From: Halothermothrix orenii H 168
Lineage (GTDB): Bacteria; Bacillota; Halanaerobiia; Halanaerobiales; Halothermotrichaceae
NCBI RefSeq assembly: GCF_000020485.1
Contig: NC_011899.1
Span: forward strand, 2,426,501-2,490,500
Direction: 5' to 3'
Length of the DNA: 64,000 nt
Translations under genes and position numbers: made by a program
Shown here: one piece after another, positions 26,043-33,522 of the stretch
How positions within the stretch are numbered: the stretch's first letter is position 1
Layout: every line of letters starts with the position of its first letter
Notes under the pieces: model-generated
What the model saw: only the letters and a program-made list of their open reading frames with translations
Databases searched by the model: none
What the model was told of the DNA's origin: nothing

Positions 26043-27218
26043 TTATTTCTTTTTAATCTCCCCTTTAATTTCATTAATTTTTGCTTTTAAATCTTCCTTA
26101 ACTGGCCTGTACCTGATTTTAATCTGGCCCAGGACACCAAATTTAGACTCCTCCAGCATATCTGCTACCTGACCGATACTCTGGCCACTCCAGCCATATG
26201 AACCGAAAGCAAGGGCCTTTCTGCCCCGGGGACTTAGACCCTTTAAATATGTCAAAAAGGAGGCAACGGTCGGCAGCATATTATTATTTAAAGTCGGTGA
26301 CCCGACACAGATATATTCAGCGTCAATAACATCAGTTATTACATCTGAAATGTGATTTTTTTTCAAATTACGTAAGGCCGTCTCTACACCAAGCCCTTCG
26401 AACATCTCTACAATACGATAGGCAATCTCCTCTGTCGAACCCCACATGGTGTCATAGACAACAACAGCTTTATTATCTGTTTTATTGCCAGCCCACTTTC
26501 GGTAGGCCGCTATGATTTTATCGGTATATTTCCGCCAGACAATCCCGTGAGAGGGAGCAATAATATCTAGTTCCAGCCCGTGGTTCTCGATAGCATCCAG
26601 TTCCCGTTTTACCTGTCCTCGATAACCCATTACTATATTGGCAAAATATTTTTTGGCTTCTTCGAGGGCAATATCCAGTAATACTTCATCATCAAACCTC
26701 TCCGATGTAGCATAATGCTGGCCAAAGGAATCATTTGAGAATAATATTTTCTCTTCCGGCATATAAACCACCATATTATCCGGCCAGTGAACCATGGGAG
26801 TCAGGATGAAATTAAGGGTCCGCTTACCCAGTTCCAGAGGGGCTCCCGGTTTCACCACTTTCATATCCCAGTCACTACTGTCATAATGAAATTCGAGGCC
26901 TTCCTTGCCCTTGGGTGAGGTAAACAGGGTAGCCCCGGTAACTTCCATAAGCTTCGGTAATCCCCCTGAATGATCCATTTCCACATGGTTAGATACAATA
27001 TAATCTATTTCTGAGGGATCGATGATACTTGATATCCTCTCAATCATCTCATCATAGAGATAATGTTTTACTGTATCAACCAGGGTAACTTTTTCATCAA
27101 CAATTAAATAGGCATTATAAGTAGAACCCCGCTGGGTTAAATACCCGTGAAAGTTCCTCAAGTTCCAGTCTATTCCTCCAACCCAGTATACTCCTTCTTT
27201 AATCTTTACAGCCTTCAT
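26043..27218 (-). CDS. fprA: Flavodiiron protein (rubredoxin:O2/NO oxidoreductase)
   Basis: Protein of 391 aa. The N-terminal metallo-beta-lactamase-like domain holds the di-iron ligands H-x-E-x-D-H in 'SNHVEMDHSGG', a His in 'VHWPDN', an Asp in 'FSNDSFG' and a His in 'APSHGIVW'. The C-terminal flavodoxin domain binds FMN ('VVYDTMWGSTEEIA', 'GSPTLNNNMLP', 'GSYGWSGQSIG'). The enzyme reduces O2 to water and/or NO to N2O with electrons from rubredoxin, whose gene follows. A strong promoter lies at 27272-27300. It serves oxygen or nitrosative defence in a strict anaerobe. Confidence 0.96.
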   Translation of the reverse strand: MKAVKIKEGVYWVGGIDWNLRNFHGYLTQRGSTYNAYLIVDEKVTLVDTVKHYLYDEMIERISSIIDPSEIDYIVSNHVEMDHSGGLPKLMEVTGATLFTSPKGKEGLEFHYDSSDWDMKVVKPGAPLELGKRTLNFILTPMVHWPDNMVVYMPEEKILFSNDSFGQHYATSERFDDEVLLDIALEEAKKYFANIVMGYRGQVKRELDAIENHGLELDIIAPSHGIVWRKYTDKIIAAYRKWAGNKTDNKAVVVYDTMWGSTEEIAYRIVEMFEGLGVETALRNLKKNHISDVITDVIDAEYICVGSPTLNNNMLPTVASFLTYLKGLSPRGRKALAFGSYGWSGQSIGQVADMLEESKFGVLGQIKIRYRPVKEDLKAKINEIKGEIKKK

Positions 27219-27271
27219 TATGTTCCCCCTTATTAAAAATCATCTCTTTTTACACCCTGAGGTATATCGTA

Positions 27272-27300
27272 ATAATAGCATTAATTTTCTTACATTTCAA
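27272..27300 (-). promoter_or_regulatory. Promoter of the fprA-rubredoxin operon
   Basis: On the minus strand TTGAAA (27300-27295) and TATTAT (27277-27272) are separated by 17 bases, 54 bases upstream of the fprA start. Confidence 0.7.
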
Positions 27301-27406
27301 GTATTATTTAAAATGCCCGTTTTCATTTACAATATTAGATAAATAGTCATGATTTTAAATATATGTTATCTGATTCCTGAATTTATATTATAAAATGTTT
27401 ATTAAA

Positions 27407-27439
27407 TAAAAAAGCAGGTGATAACCTTATATCACCTGC
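27407..27439 (-). terminator. Terminator of the two-gene unknown operon
   Basis: GCAGGTGATA (27414-27423) pairs perfectly with TATCACCTGC (27430-27439) around a six-base loop. On the minus strand it is followed by a TTTTTTATTT run. It lies 15 bases after the stop of the 199-aa gene. Confidence 0.85.
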
Positions 27440-27454
27440 CAGGTAAAGGTCTTC

Positions 27455-28054
27455 TTAATTAGCATCTAACTGCTCTTTCAACCCTTCCAAGAGGGCATTA
27501 AACTTCTGCTCATAGGCTTCCTCAAACTGATTCATTCTTTCTGAAACCTTTTTCTTAATGTCATCATCCACATCGGACTGAACCTGCATAACAGTCTTCC
27601 CGTCTCTGGTCTTGACCGGTTTAATTTTCAGGCGAGAATTCTTTTCAACCAGGTTTTTAAATTGTTCTTCTATTCTTTCCCGTTCCTGACTGTAGTTTTC
27701 GACCAGCATGGTAATCTGGTTTAATAACTGTTCCAGAATTGAACTATTATTGTCCTGCTTTAAGGATTCAATGGCCAGAATCCCCTCTTTTCTCTTTTTT
27801 ATATCTTCTGGACTTATTTTTAAACCCAGGGACTCTGCCATCAAACGCTGGGTAACTACAAGAAGCTCAGAGTCATTTTTTTCCTTTAACTCCTTCCAGA
27901 GTCCTTCAGCATCAATCTCATCCTTAAAAAACCTGGCAAGGATGGGTTTTGCTTCCTCTCTTTTTTCGAGCTTACCATCTGTATCACCGCTTTTTTTAGC
28001 CAGGTCTTCCGCTCTTTCCAGGGCAATTTCCAGAGCACTCTTGATCCTTTTCAT
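27455..28054 (-). CDS. Unknown helical protein, second gene of an unrecognised pair
   Basis: Protein of 199 aa of unrecognised family. It is highly charged and predicted almost wholly alpha-helical with coiled-coil stretches ('NQITMLVENYSQERERIEEQ', 'RMNQFEEAYEQKFNALLEGL'). A short beta-like section sits between ('IKPVKTRDGKTVMQVQ'). It has no signal, membrane segment, cysteine cluster or nucleotide motif. Its ATG follows the stop of the upstream 248-aa gene with no gap (TAAATG), so the two are translationally coupled, and they share a clean terminator. A structural partner or adaptor role is a guess from composition only. Confidence 0.75.
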   Translation of the reverse strand: MKRIKSALEIALERAEDLAKKSGDTDGKLEKREEAKPILARFFKDEIDAEGLWKELKEKNDSELLVVTQRLMAESLGLKISPEDIKKRKEGILAIESLKQDNNSSILEQLLNQITMLVENYSQERERIEEQFKNLVEKNSRLKIKPVKTRDGKTVMQVQSDVDDDIKKKVSERMNQFEEAYEQKFNALLEGLKEQLDAN

Positions 28055-28801
28055 TTACCTTCCACCACCCTTTCTAAAAAGATCGAAAAACCTATCCTGG
28101 TAAGCTTCAAAAACCCCCCAGCGATCCAGTTCCCTTTTCAGTACTGAAGGGTCAAGGTCACCACTTTTTACCCTGTCAAACATCTTTTCAATCTCCTCAC
28201 TGACAGCTATTGGCAACCCTTCCAGGTTACGGGTTACAACATAATACCCTTTATCATCGGTACTCAAAAAGCCACGATCTTCATAATAAGGAATCTGGGA
28301 TTTATACATGCTCTTTATAATCAGCTCCTGAACAAGTTTCATCAAAGAGACATCCCAGAGTTCATCTATACCCTTTATTATTGCAGTCATGGTATCTCCT
28401 TTTTCCTTGATTTCATCCTTAATGCGGTCACTGGTCTGTTCAATGGATTTGGAGACACTGAAGGTCCTTAAGGACTCCTTTTTGTAGTTCATCTTGTATA
28501 AAAAACCGGCCAGATCCGGGTGGTTTTGGGACATCAGCTGCAAGGCCTTTTTAGCTTCCTTACTGAAGCCCTCCATATTCAAAACATAACCTGGTGTCAA
28601 AAGTTTTGGTTTCTCCCAGGTTATTTTCCCTTCTCTGACTTTGGTTTCCGGACCTTCGTTTTCGAGTACTTCCAGGTAATATGGTTCGGCCAGAACGAAA
28701 TAATGCAGGGTCGTACTCTGTGATGGTGATATCAGTTTATCAGGAAATTTCAGTATTTCTGTTTCCTTTAAGGCTTCCCTTATTTTCTTGCGTTCCTCCA
28801 T
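28055..28801 (-). CDS. Unknown protein, first gene of an unrecognised pair
   Basis: Protein of 248 aa of unrecognised family. The N-terminal third looks beta-rich with aromatic residues ('STTLHYFVLAEPYYLEVL'), and the rest is helical, ending in a basic tail ('FDLFRKGGGR'). There is no signal peptide or clear catalytic motif. AGGAGG precedes the ATG by eight bases. It is directly coupled to the 199-aa gene, and the pair has its own terminator, so the two proteins probably form a complex. The function is unknown. Confidence 0.75.
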   Translation of the reverse strand: MEERKKIREALKETEILKFPDKLISPSQSTTLHYFVLAEPYYLEVLENEGPETKVREGKITWEKPKLLTPGYVLNMEGFSKEAKKALQLMSQNHPDLAGFLYKMNYKKESLRTFSVSKSIEQTSDRIKDEIKEKGDTMTAIIKGIDELWDVSLMKLVQELIIKSMYKSQIPYYEDRGFLSTDDKGYYVVTRNLEGLPIAVSEEIEKMFDRVKSGDLDPSVLKRELDRWGVFEAYQDRFFDLFRKGGGR

Positions 28802-29148
28802 CTTATAACCTCCTTTCCTGATGTTATTTATTCTTTAAACCTGACTCCAGTCTAACTAAAATTTCAACCTGCCTGGAATATTAAACTACTGTTATCAGTT
28901 TCTATAAAGTACTTTATTCTATAAATATTACATTTACCCTCCCAAATATAGTATATAGTATATGTTATATTTTTTCCAGCCTTCTGAAGTGAGCCCTTTT
29001 TATAAGTTTTTCTTAAATTTACCTTTTTTATACTGAAAGGACCCGTTTTTACGGGTCCTTTTCCATAAAAATTTATTTGTTTTACTGACATCTACCCCCA
29101 TATTTGTTGATATATATTAATATGATACTTAAAAATCATAAGAAATAC
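28802..29148. other. 347-base intergenic region
   Basis: Apart from a terminator-like hairpin (29037-29060) and the likely promoter of the unknown operon, nothing was recognised. A 75-codon minus-strand frame at 28864-29091 runs through the hairpin and is judged spurious. Confidence 0.4.
29037..29060 (-). terminator. Hairpin downstream of the alpha-glucosidase gene
   Basis: AAGGACCCGT (29037-29046) pairs perfectly with ACGGGTCCTT (29051-29060). The T-tract is short on both strands (CCTTTCAG on minus, CCTTTTCC on plus), so termination strength is uncertain. Confidence 0.6.
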
Positions 29149-30837
29149 TTATATTAACTGGTAAACAAGAGCCTCATAGGGCTTCAGGGTTAAATTGGAT
29201 AAATCCTTCTGTAACCCAACCGGGTAATTTCCAATCAATATCTTTTTATCGCTGTAACCAATACCTTCCGGTAATTTAAATTTAACCTCTTCTTCCGAGA
29301 AATTGAGTATAACCAGAAGGCGGCTTTCTTCCCCATCTTCATTAAGGGTCCTGAGATAGGAAAAGAGCTTTTCATCATCTTCAAGGATAGGCCTGTAATC
29401 ACCGTAGACAATTACGGGATTTTCCTTCCTTAACTGAATTAACCTCCGGTAATAATGGAAGATGGAATCCTGGTCTTTACGGGCTTTAGCAACATTGATA
29501 TCTTTATAATTGGGGTTTACCTTAACCCAGGGGGTACCTGTGGTAAAACCGGCATGGGGACTATCATCCCACTGCATGGGAGTCCGGGCATTATCACGGC
29601 TGGCCCAGTGGATTGCTTCCATAACTTCTGCCTCAGTCCTTCCCTCTTCTATCTGTTCCCTATACCAGTTGAGGGTCTCAATATCCCGGTAGTCTTCGAT
29701 ACTGTCAAAAGCCACATTGGTCATCCCGATCTCTTCACCCTGGTAAATATAGGGGGTACCGGGAAAGGTATGGAGCAGGGTTGCCAGCAGTTTCGCCGAT
29801 TCTACCCGGTATTCCTTATCATTACCAAAGCGGGGAACCATCCTCGGTTGGTCATGGTTATTCATATAAAGACTGTTCCAGCCTTTCTCTTTTAATCCCT
29901 CATACCATCTATTGAAAATTCTTTTAAACTCGGTAAGCTTCCAGTCTTTTTTATCCCATTTACTTAACCCGCAGTCAATCCCCATCAGCTCAAACTGGAA
30001 GACCATATTAAGTTCATTTCGGTCATAACCAACATACTTTCTGGCAATCTCAGGGGTAACCCCCGGGGTCTCCCCGACGGTCATGACATCATATTTCGAG
30101 AGAACCTCCCTGTTCATCTCCTGTAGATAATCATGAACCCTGGGACCATTCAGATAATAAGGGCTGCCATCACCATATTTGGCCCCGGGGTATACCTTAC
30201 CATCCGGTAGTCCCTTTACCTTGGAGATCATATTAATTACATCCATCCGGAAACCGTCAATACCTTTATCAAGCCACCATCTCATCATTTTGTAAACCTC
30301 TTCCCTGACCCGGGGGTTTTCCCAGTTCAGGTCAGGCTGCTTTTTAGAGAAAAGGTGAAGGTAATACTCCCCGGTTTTTTCATCATATTCCCAGGCAGAG
30401 CCACTGAAGGCAGAACCCCAGTTATTGGGCGGCCCGTCGTTTTTACCCTTTCGCCAGATATAAAAGTCGCGATAAGGGTTATCTTTAGATGATTTCGACT
30501 CCTGAAACCAGGGGTGTTCATCAGAGGTATGGTTGACCACCAGGTCCATAATTAACTTCATGCCCCGCTTATGGACCCCTTCAATTAGTTTATCCATATC
30601 CTCCATTGTTCCGAACTCATCCATAATATCATAATAATCACTGATATCATAACCATTATCATCATTGGGGGATTTATAAACAGGGCATAACCAAATAATA
30701 TCTACCCCCAGCTCCTTTAAGTAATCCAGTTTTTCGATAATACCCGGCAGGTCACCGATACCATCACCATTACTATCATTGAAACTCCTGGGGTAAATTT
30801 GATAAACCACCCCTTCTTTCCACCATTTTCTTTCCAT
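29149..30837 (-). CDS. GH13 alpha-glucosidase / oligo-1,6-glucosidase
   Basis: Protein of 562 aa from the ATG at 30837, with GGAGGG eight bases before it; the ATG at 30852 lacks an SD. GH13 conserved regions are visible: 'DLVVNHTSDEHPWF', the nucleophile Asp in 'GFRMDVINMISK', the acid Glu in 'MTVGETPGV', and the third acid in 'YMNNHDQPRM'. The sequence 'DVINM' with Val after the nucleophile fits oligo-1,6-glucosidases (MalL type) that cut isomaltose-like alpha-1,6 links. The enzyme is cytoplasmic and releases glucose from imported oligosaccharides. It lies directly downstream of a LacI-type gene and a perfect LacI operator. Confidence 0.94.
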   Translation of the reverse strand: MERKWWKEGVVYQIYPRSFNDSNGDGIGDLPGIIEKLDYLKELGVDIIWLCPVYKSPNDDNGYDISDYYDIMDEFGTMEDMDKLIEGVHKRGMKLIMDLVVNHTSDEHPWFQESKSSKDNPYRDFYIWRKGKNDGPPNNWGSAFSGSAWEYDEKTGEYYLHLFSKKQPDLNWENPRVREEVYKMMRWWLDKGIDGFRMDVINMISKVKGLPDGKVYPGAKYGDGSPYYLNGPRVHDYLQEMNREVLSKYDVMTVGETPGVTPEIARKYVGYDRNELNMVFQFELMGIDCGLSKWDKKDWKLTEFKRIFNRWYEGLKEKGWNSLYMNNHDQPRMVPRFGNDKEYRVESAKLLATLLHTFPGTPYIYQGEEIGMTNVAFDSIEDYRDIETLNWYREQIEEGRTEAEVMEAIHWASRDNARTPMQWDDSPHAGFTTGTPWVKVNPNYKDINVAKARKDQDSIFHYYRRLIQLRKENPVIVYGDYRPILEDDEKLFSYLRTLNEDGEESRLLVILNFSEEEVKFKLPEGIGYSDKKILIGNYPVGLQKDLSNLTLKPYEALVYQLI

Positions 30838-30903
30838 AGGCCATCCCTCCATTATTAACTATTTTTATTTTAAGAAATATTACAGTCCCCCATTTTTTAT
30901 TTG

Positions 30904-30917
30904 AGTAAACGTTTACT
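30904..30917. promoter_or_regulatory. LacI-family operator upstream of the alpha-glucosidase
   Basis: AGTAAACGTTTACT is a perfect 14-bp palindrome with the central CG typical of LacI/GalR operators. The 12-bp core GTAAACGTTTAC recurs upstream of the LacI gene at 32158-32169, so the same repressor probably binds both. Confidence 0.85.
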
Positions 30918-30997
30918 AAACACTTAAATAATTTTAATACCTCACTAAAACCTATATGCCTGTTTTCCTTAAAAATAACACCCCCATTTTAACATAA

Positions 30998-31996
30998 TCA
31001 AACTTTTTTAACTGTTTCCCTTTCCACTATAACATGAGGTAAAATGGCACTATTTACTTCCTTTCCTTTTATTGCTTTTAATAAGAGCTTTAAGCCCTTA
31101 TAACCCATTTGATAAAAGGGCTGACTGACTGTAGTCAGTGGTGGAATAGTCATTTCAGCAAGCTGGGTATTATCAAATCCGATTATAGATATATCTTCAG
31201 GTACCCTGATTCCGGATTTATAAGCGGTCGATAAAGCCCCGGCCGCCATTTCATCACTGGCCACGAAAATGGCCGTAATACCTTGATTATTGTTTAAAAG
31301 TCTTTCCATACATTCCTTACCACTGTCAAACCAGAAATCTCCAAAGACTATGTTCTCTTCTTTAACCGGTAGTCCATTTTCCCTTAAAGCCTTCTTATAT
31401 CCATCAAGCCTGGGTTTACCGGCAACCATATCCTCCGGGGTACCGCTTATCATGGCTATATTTTTATGACCCTTACTGATAAGGTATTCAGTAGCCTGAT
31501 AAGCAGCCTGTTCATCATTGACTTTTATATGGGGGAATTGTCCTGTTTCATCTATAGTAGAAATCAAGATCACCGGAACCTTTAATTCTACCAGTTTATT
31601 GGCATATTCCTCAGTCAACATTTCACTGACAACAATGATTCCATCTACCCGCTTTTCCCGCAACACATCGAGATATACCATCGTTTTTTGCCCATCATTA
31701 TCGGTATTACAGATAATGACACTGTGGTCGTTTTTATGGGCCGCATCTTCAATACCATTCATTATCTGAGAACTAACCATGTTGGATATCCGCGGGATTA
31801 AAACCCCCAGCGTTTTTGTCCTTTTCCCAACCAGCCCCCGGGCCAGGGCATTGGGATGGTATCCAAGTTCATCTATAGCCTCAAGGACCTTTTTTTCAGT
31901 TTCCACAGAATACCCGGGCTGGTTATTTAAAACCCGGGATACAGTAGCCACCGACACATTGGCTTTTCTGGCAACATCTTTAATGGTAGGTTTCAT
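30998..31996 (-). CDS. LacI-family transcriptional regulator
   Basis: Protein of 332 aa. The N-terminal HTH and hinge ('TIKDVARKANVSVATVSRVL', 'GYHPNALARGLVGK') are followed by a periplasmic-binding-protein-like effector domain ('TLGVLIPRISNMVSSQIMNG', 'DISIIGFDNTQLAEMTIPPL'). The gene lies between two copies of the palindrome GTAAACGTTTAC, one before itself and one before the alpha-glucosidase gene. It is therefore probably an autoregulated repressor of oligosaccharide use, with a maltose- or isomaltose-like inducer inferred from the target. Confidence 0.94.
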   Translation of the reverse strand: MKPTIKDVARKANVSVATVSRVLNNQPGYSVETEKKVLEAIDELGYHPNALARGLVGKRTKTLGVLIPRISNMVSSQIMNGIEDAAHKNDHSVIICNTDNDGQKTMVYLDVLREKRVDGIIVVSEMLTEEYANKLVELKVPVILISTIDETGQFPHIKVNDEQAAYQATEYLISKGHKNIAMISGTPEDMVAGKPRLDGYKKALRENGLPVKEENIVFGDFWFDSGKECMERLLNNNQGITAIFVASDEMAAGALSTAYKSGIRVPEDISIIGFDNTQLAEMTIPPLTTVSQPFYQMGYKGLKLLLKAIKGKEVNSAILPHVIVERETVKKV

Positions 31997-32024
31997 ATCC
32001 CTAAAACCCCTTATATAATATTGG

Positions 32025-32099
32025 TTAATTTAGTAAATATTAATTTGGTAAATATCAATTTAGTAAGTATAAATTTAGTAAATATCAATTTAGTAAATG
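32025..32099. repeat. Five tandem 15-bp repeats containing AGTAAA half-sites
   Basis: Units at 32025-32039, 32040-32054, 32055-32069, 32070-32084 and 32085-32099 follow the consensus TNAATTTAGTAAATA. Each contains AGTAAA (GGTAAA in the second and AGTAAG in the third), the same six bases as half of the LacI operator AGTAAACGTTTACT, and each is itself near-palindromic (ATTTAGTAAAT). They lie between the full operator and the LacI start codon. Confidence 0.8.
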
Positions 32100-32157
32100 T
32101 TATTTTCATTTTTAATATTAGTTAATGTTGTTTATGTAAATATTCATTTGCATTTTA

Positions 32158-32169
32158 GTAAACGTTTAC
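32158..32169. promoter_or_regulatory. LacI-family operator upstream of the LacI gene
   Basis: GTAAACGTTTAC is a perfect 12-bp palindrome, identical to the core of the operator at 30904-30917. Autoregulation is likely. Confidence 0.8.
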
Positions 32170-32316
32170 GTTATACCTAAAAAATAGTACATAACAAATA
32201 TTATTTATATTTATTACTAAAATTATTATAATTAAATATTCTTCCAAAGTCAAGGGACTTTTTTAAATTTATATAATTTTTAGATAAGGCTTAGATAAGC
32301 CGGAGTCAGGGTATAG

Positions 32317-33309
32317 CTAAACTTGAGTCTGATTATTATTCTCCATTTCTTTATTACTTATATTATCATTTAAATCTTTACTTTCATTAAAAACATTCAA
32401 AGCCCTGACCATCAACCTCATATCACTGGGCAAAAAGACAGTAGTCGCCTGCCCTTGCCCCAGATTTTGACTTATTTTTTCGGCATTATGTAACTGAAAA
32501 TAATTGGTTAGAATAGTGGGTTCTTCTTTAATTATCTTCGCAATTTTCTTATAACCATAGACCTCAGCATCAAATTTATATTTTTCAGCTTCAGCACGGG
32601 CCCGGGCCTTGATCCTGATTGCCTCCGCTTCCATCTCGGCATATGCCTTTAAGGCCTCTCCTTCCTGAATTTTAGCCTCTTTTAATCCTTCAGCCCTGAG
32701 TATTTGTTTTCTCTTCTCCAGTTCCTCCTGCTTTTGTTCAATCAATTCCCGGGCAAAATCCCCCAGTTCAAACTCCTTAATCTCCAGCTGGGTTACATCA
32801 AGACCCCAGTTAGTTACGGCTTTATCTGCTTCTACTTCGAGGTTACGTGATATTTTCCCCCGGCTACAGTACACCTGCTCCAGGTTATACCGTCCAATTT
32901 CATCCCTCAGTATAGAACGAATAGTAAGCTGAAGGGACTTAACATAATCATTGACATTAAAGACCGCTTTTCTCGGTTCTACAACTCTGAAAAAAACAAT
33001 TGCATCTACTTTAAATTCTACATTGTCCTTTGAGATTACCTTTTCTTTGGGAAAATCAAATACAATCTCCTTCATATCTATTTCATGGGTGTGTTTTACT
33101 TCAAGGGTATTGGGGTCAGTAACATAGTAATAATGTATCTGCCCTAATAATCCAGACAGGGAAAGGAACCAGTTCAGGCCAGGTTTCAGGGTCCTGACAT
33201 ATTTTCCGAATCTGGTTATAATAACATTGGTGCCCTCCCTGACATACACAAACCGGATAATACCCAGGGTCAACCAGGTCAGAATTTTGTCAACACTGAT
33301 GTTTTTCAT
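32317..33309 (-). CDS. SPFH/Band 7 (stomatin-prohibitin-like) protein
   Basis: Protein of 330 aa. A short hydrophobic N-terminal stretch ('ILTWLTLGIIRFVYV') is followed by the SPFH domain ('VREGTNVIITRFGKYVRTLK', 'GLDVTQLEIKEFELGDFARE'). A long Ala/Glu/Lys-rich coiled coil follows ('EGEALKAYAEMEAEAIRIKA', 'ARARAEAEKYKFDAEVYGYK'). Such proteins form membrane-bound ring assemblies that organise lipid domains or guard proteases. No NfeD or protease gene is adjacent. It is probably its own transcription unit. Confidence 0.87.
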   Translation of the reverse strand: MKNISVDKILTWLTLGIIRFVYVREGTNVIITRFGKYVRTLKPGLNWFLSLSGLLGQIHYYYVTDPNTLEVKHTHEIDMKEIVFDFPKEKVISKDNVEFKVDAIVFFRVVEPRKAVFNVNDYVKSLQLTIRSILRDEIGRYNLEQVYCSRGKISRNLEVEADKAVTNWGLDVTQLEIKEFELGDFARELIEQKQEELEKRKQILRAEGLKEAKIQEGEALKAYAEMEAEAIRIKARARAEAEKYKFDAEVYGYKKIAKIIKEEPTILTNYFQLHNAEKISQNLGQGQATTVFLPSDMRLMVRALNVFNESKDLNDNISNKEMENNNQTQV

Positions 33310-33462
33310 AAGTATTCCCCCAGATAGATAGTTTGGTCTATTAATGATTATTTCAATATTGGTATTATTAGAACTGTTCTAACGTTTATTCAAAGAAATA
33401 TATCTTTGACAGTTTTAAAAATCAGGTTAGAAAAACCTTTAGCTAAGTCTCCCCCTTAATAA

Positions 33463-33502
33463 AAAATACCCCCGGGGCAGTGTAATAATTCTGCCGGGGG
33501 TA
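33463..33502 (-). terminator. Terminator of the che operon
   Basis: TACCCCCGGGGCAG and CTGCCGGGGGTA pair with a two-base bulge across a ten-base loop. On the minus strand the stem is followed by TATTTTTTATT. It lies just after the last gene of the chemotaxis operon. Confidence 0.8.
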
Positions 33503-33522
33503 TATATTCAGTGAATCGACTG

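Larger units (their letters stand above)
31997..32316. other. 320-base control region upstream of the LacI gene
   Basis: Very AT-rich. It holds five tandem 15-bp units (32025-32099) and the second LacI operator (32158-32169). No ORF was seen. Confidence 0.5.

Noticed and set aside
28864-29091. 75-codon minus-strand frame in the gap after the alpha-glucosidase
   Set aside because: It includes the terminator-like hairpin at 29037-29060, lacks a ribosome binding site and has no recognisable protein features.
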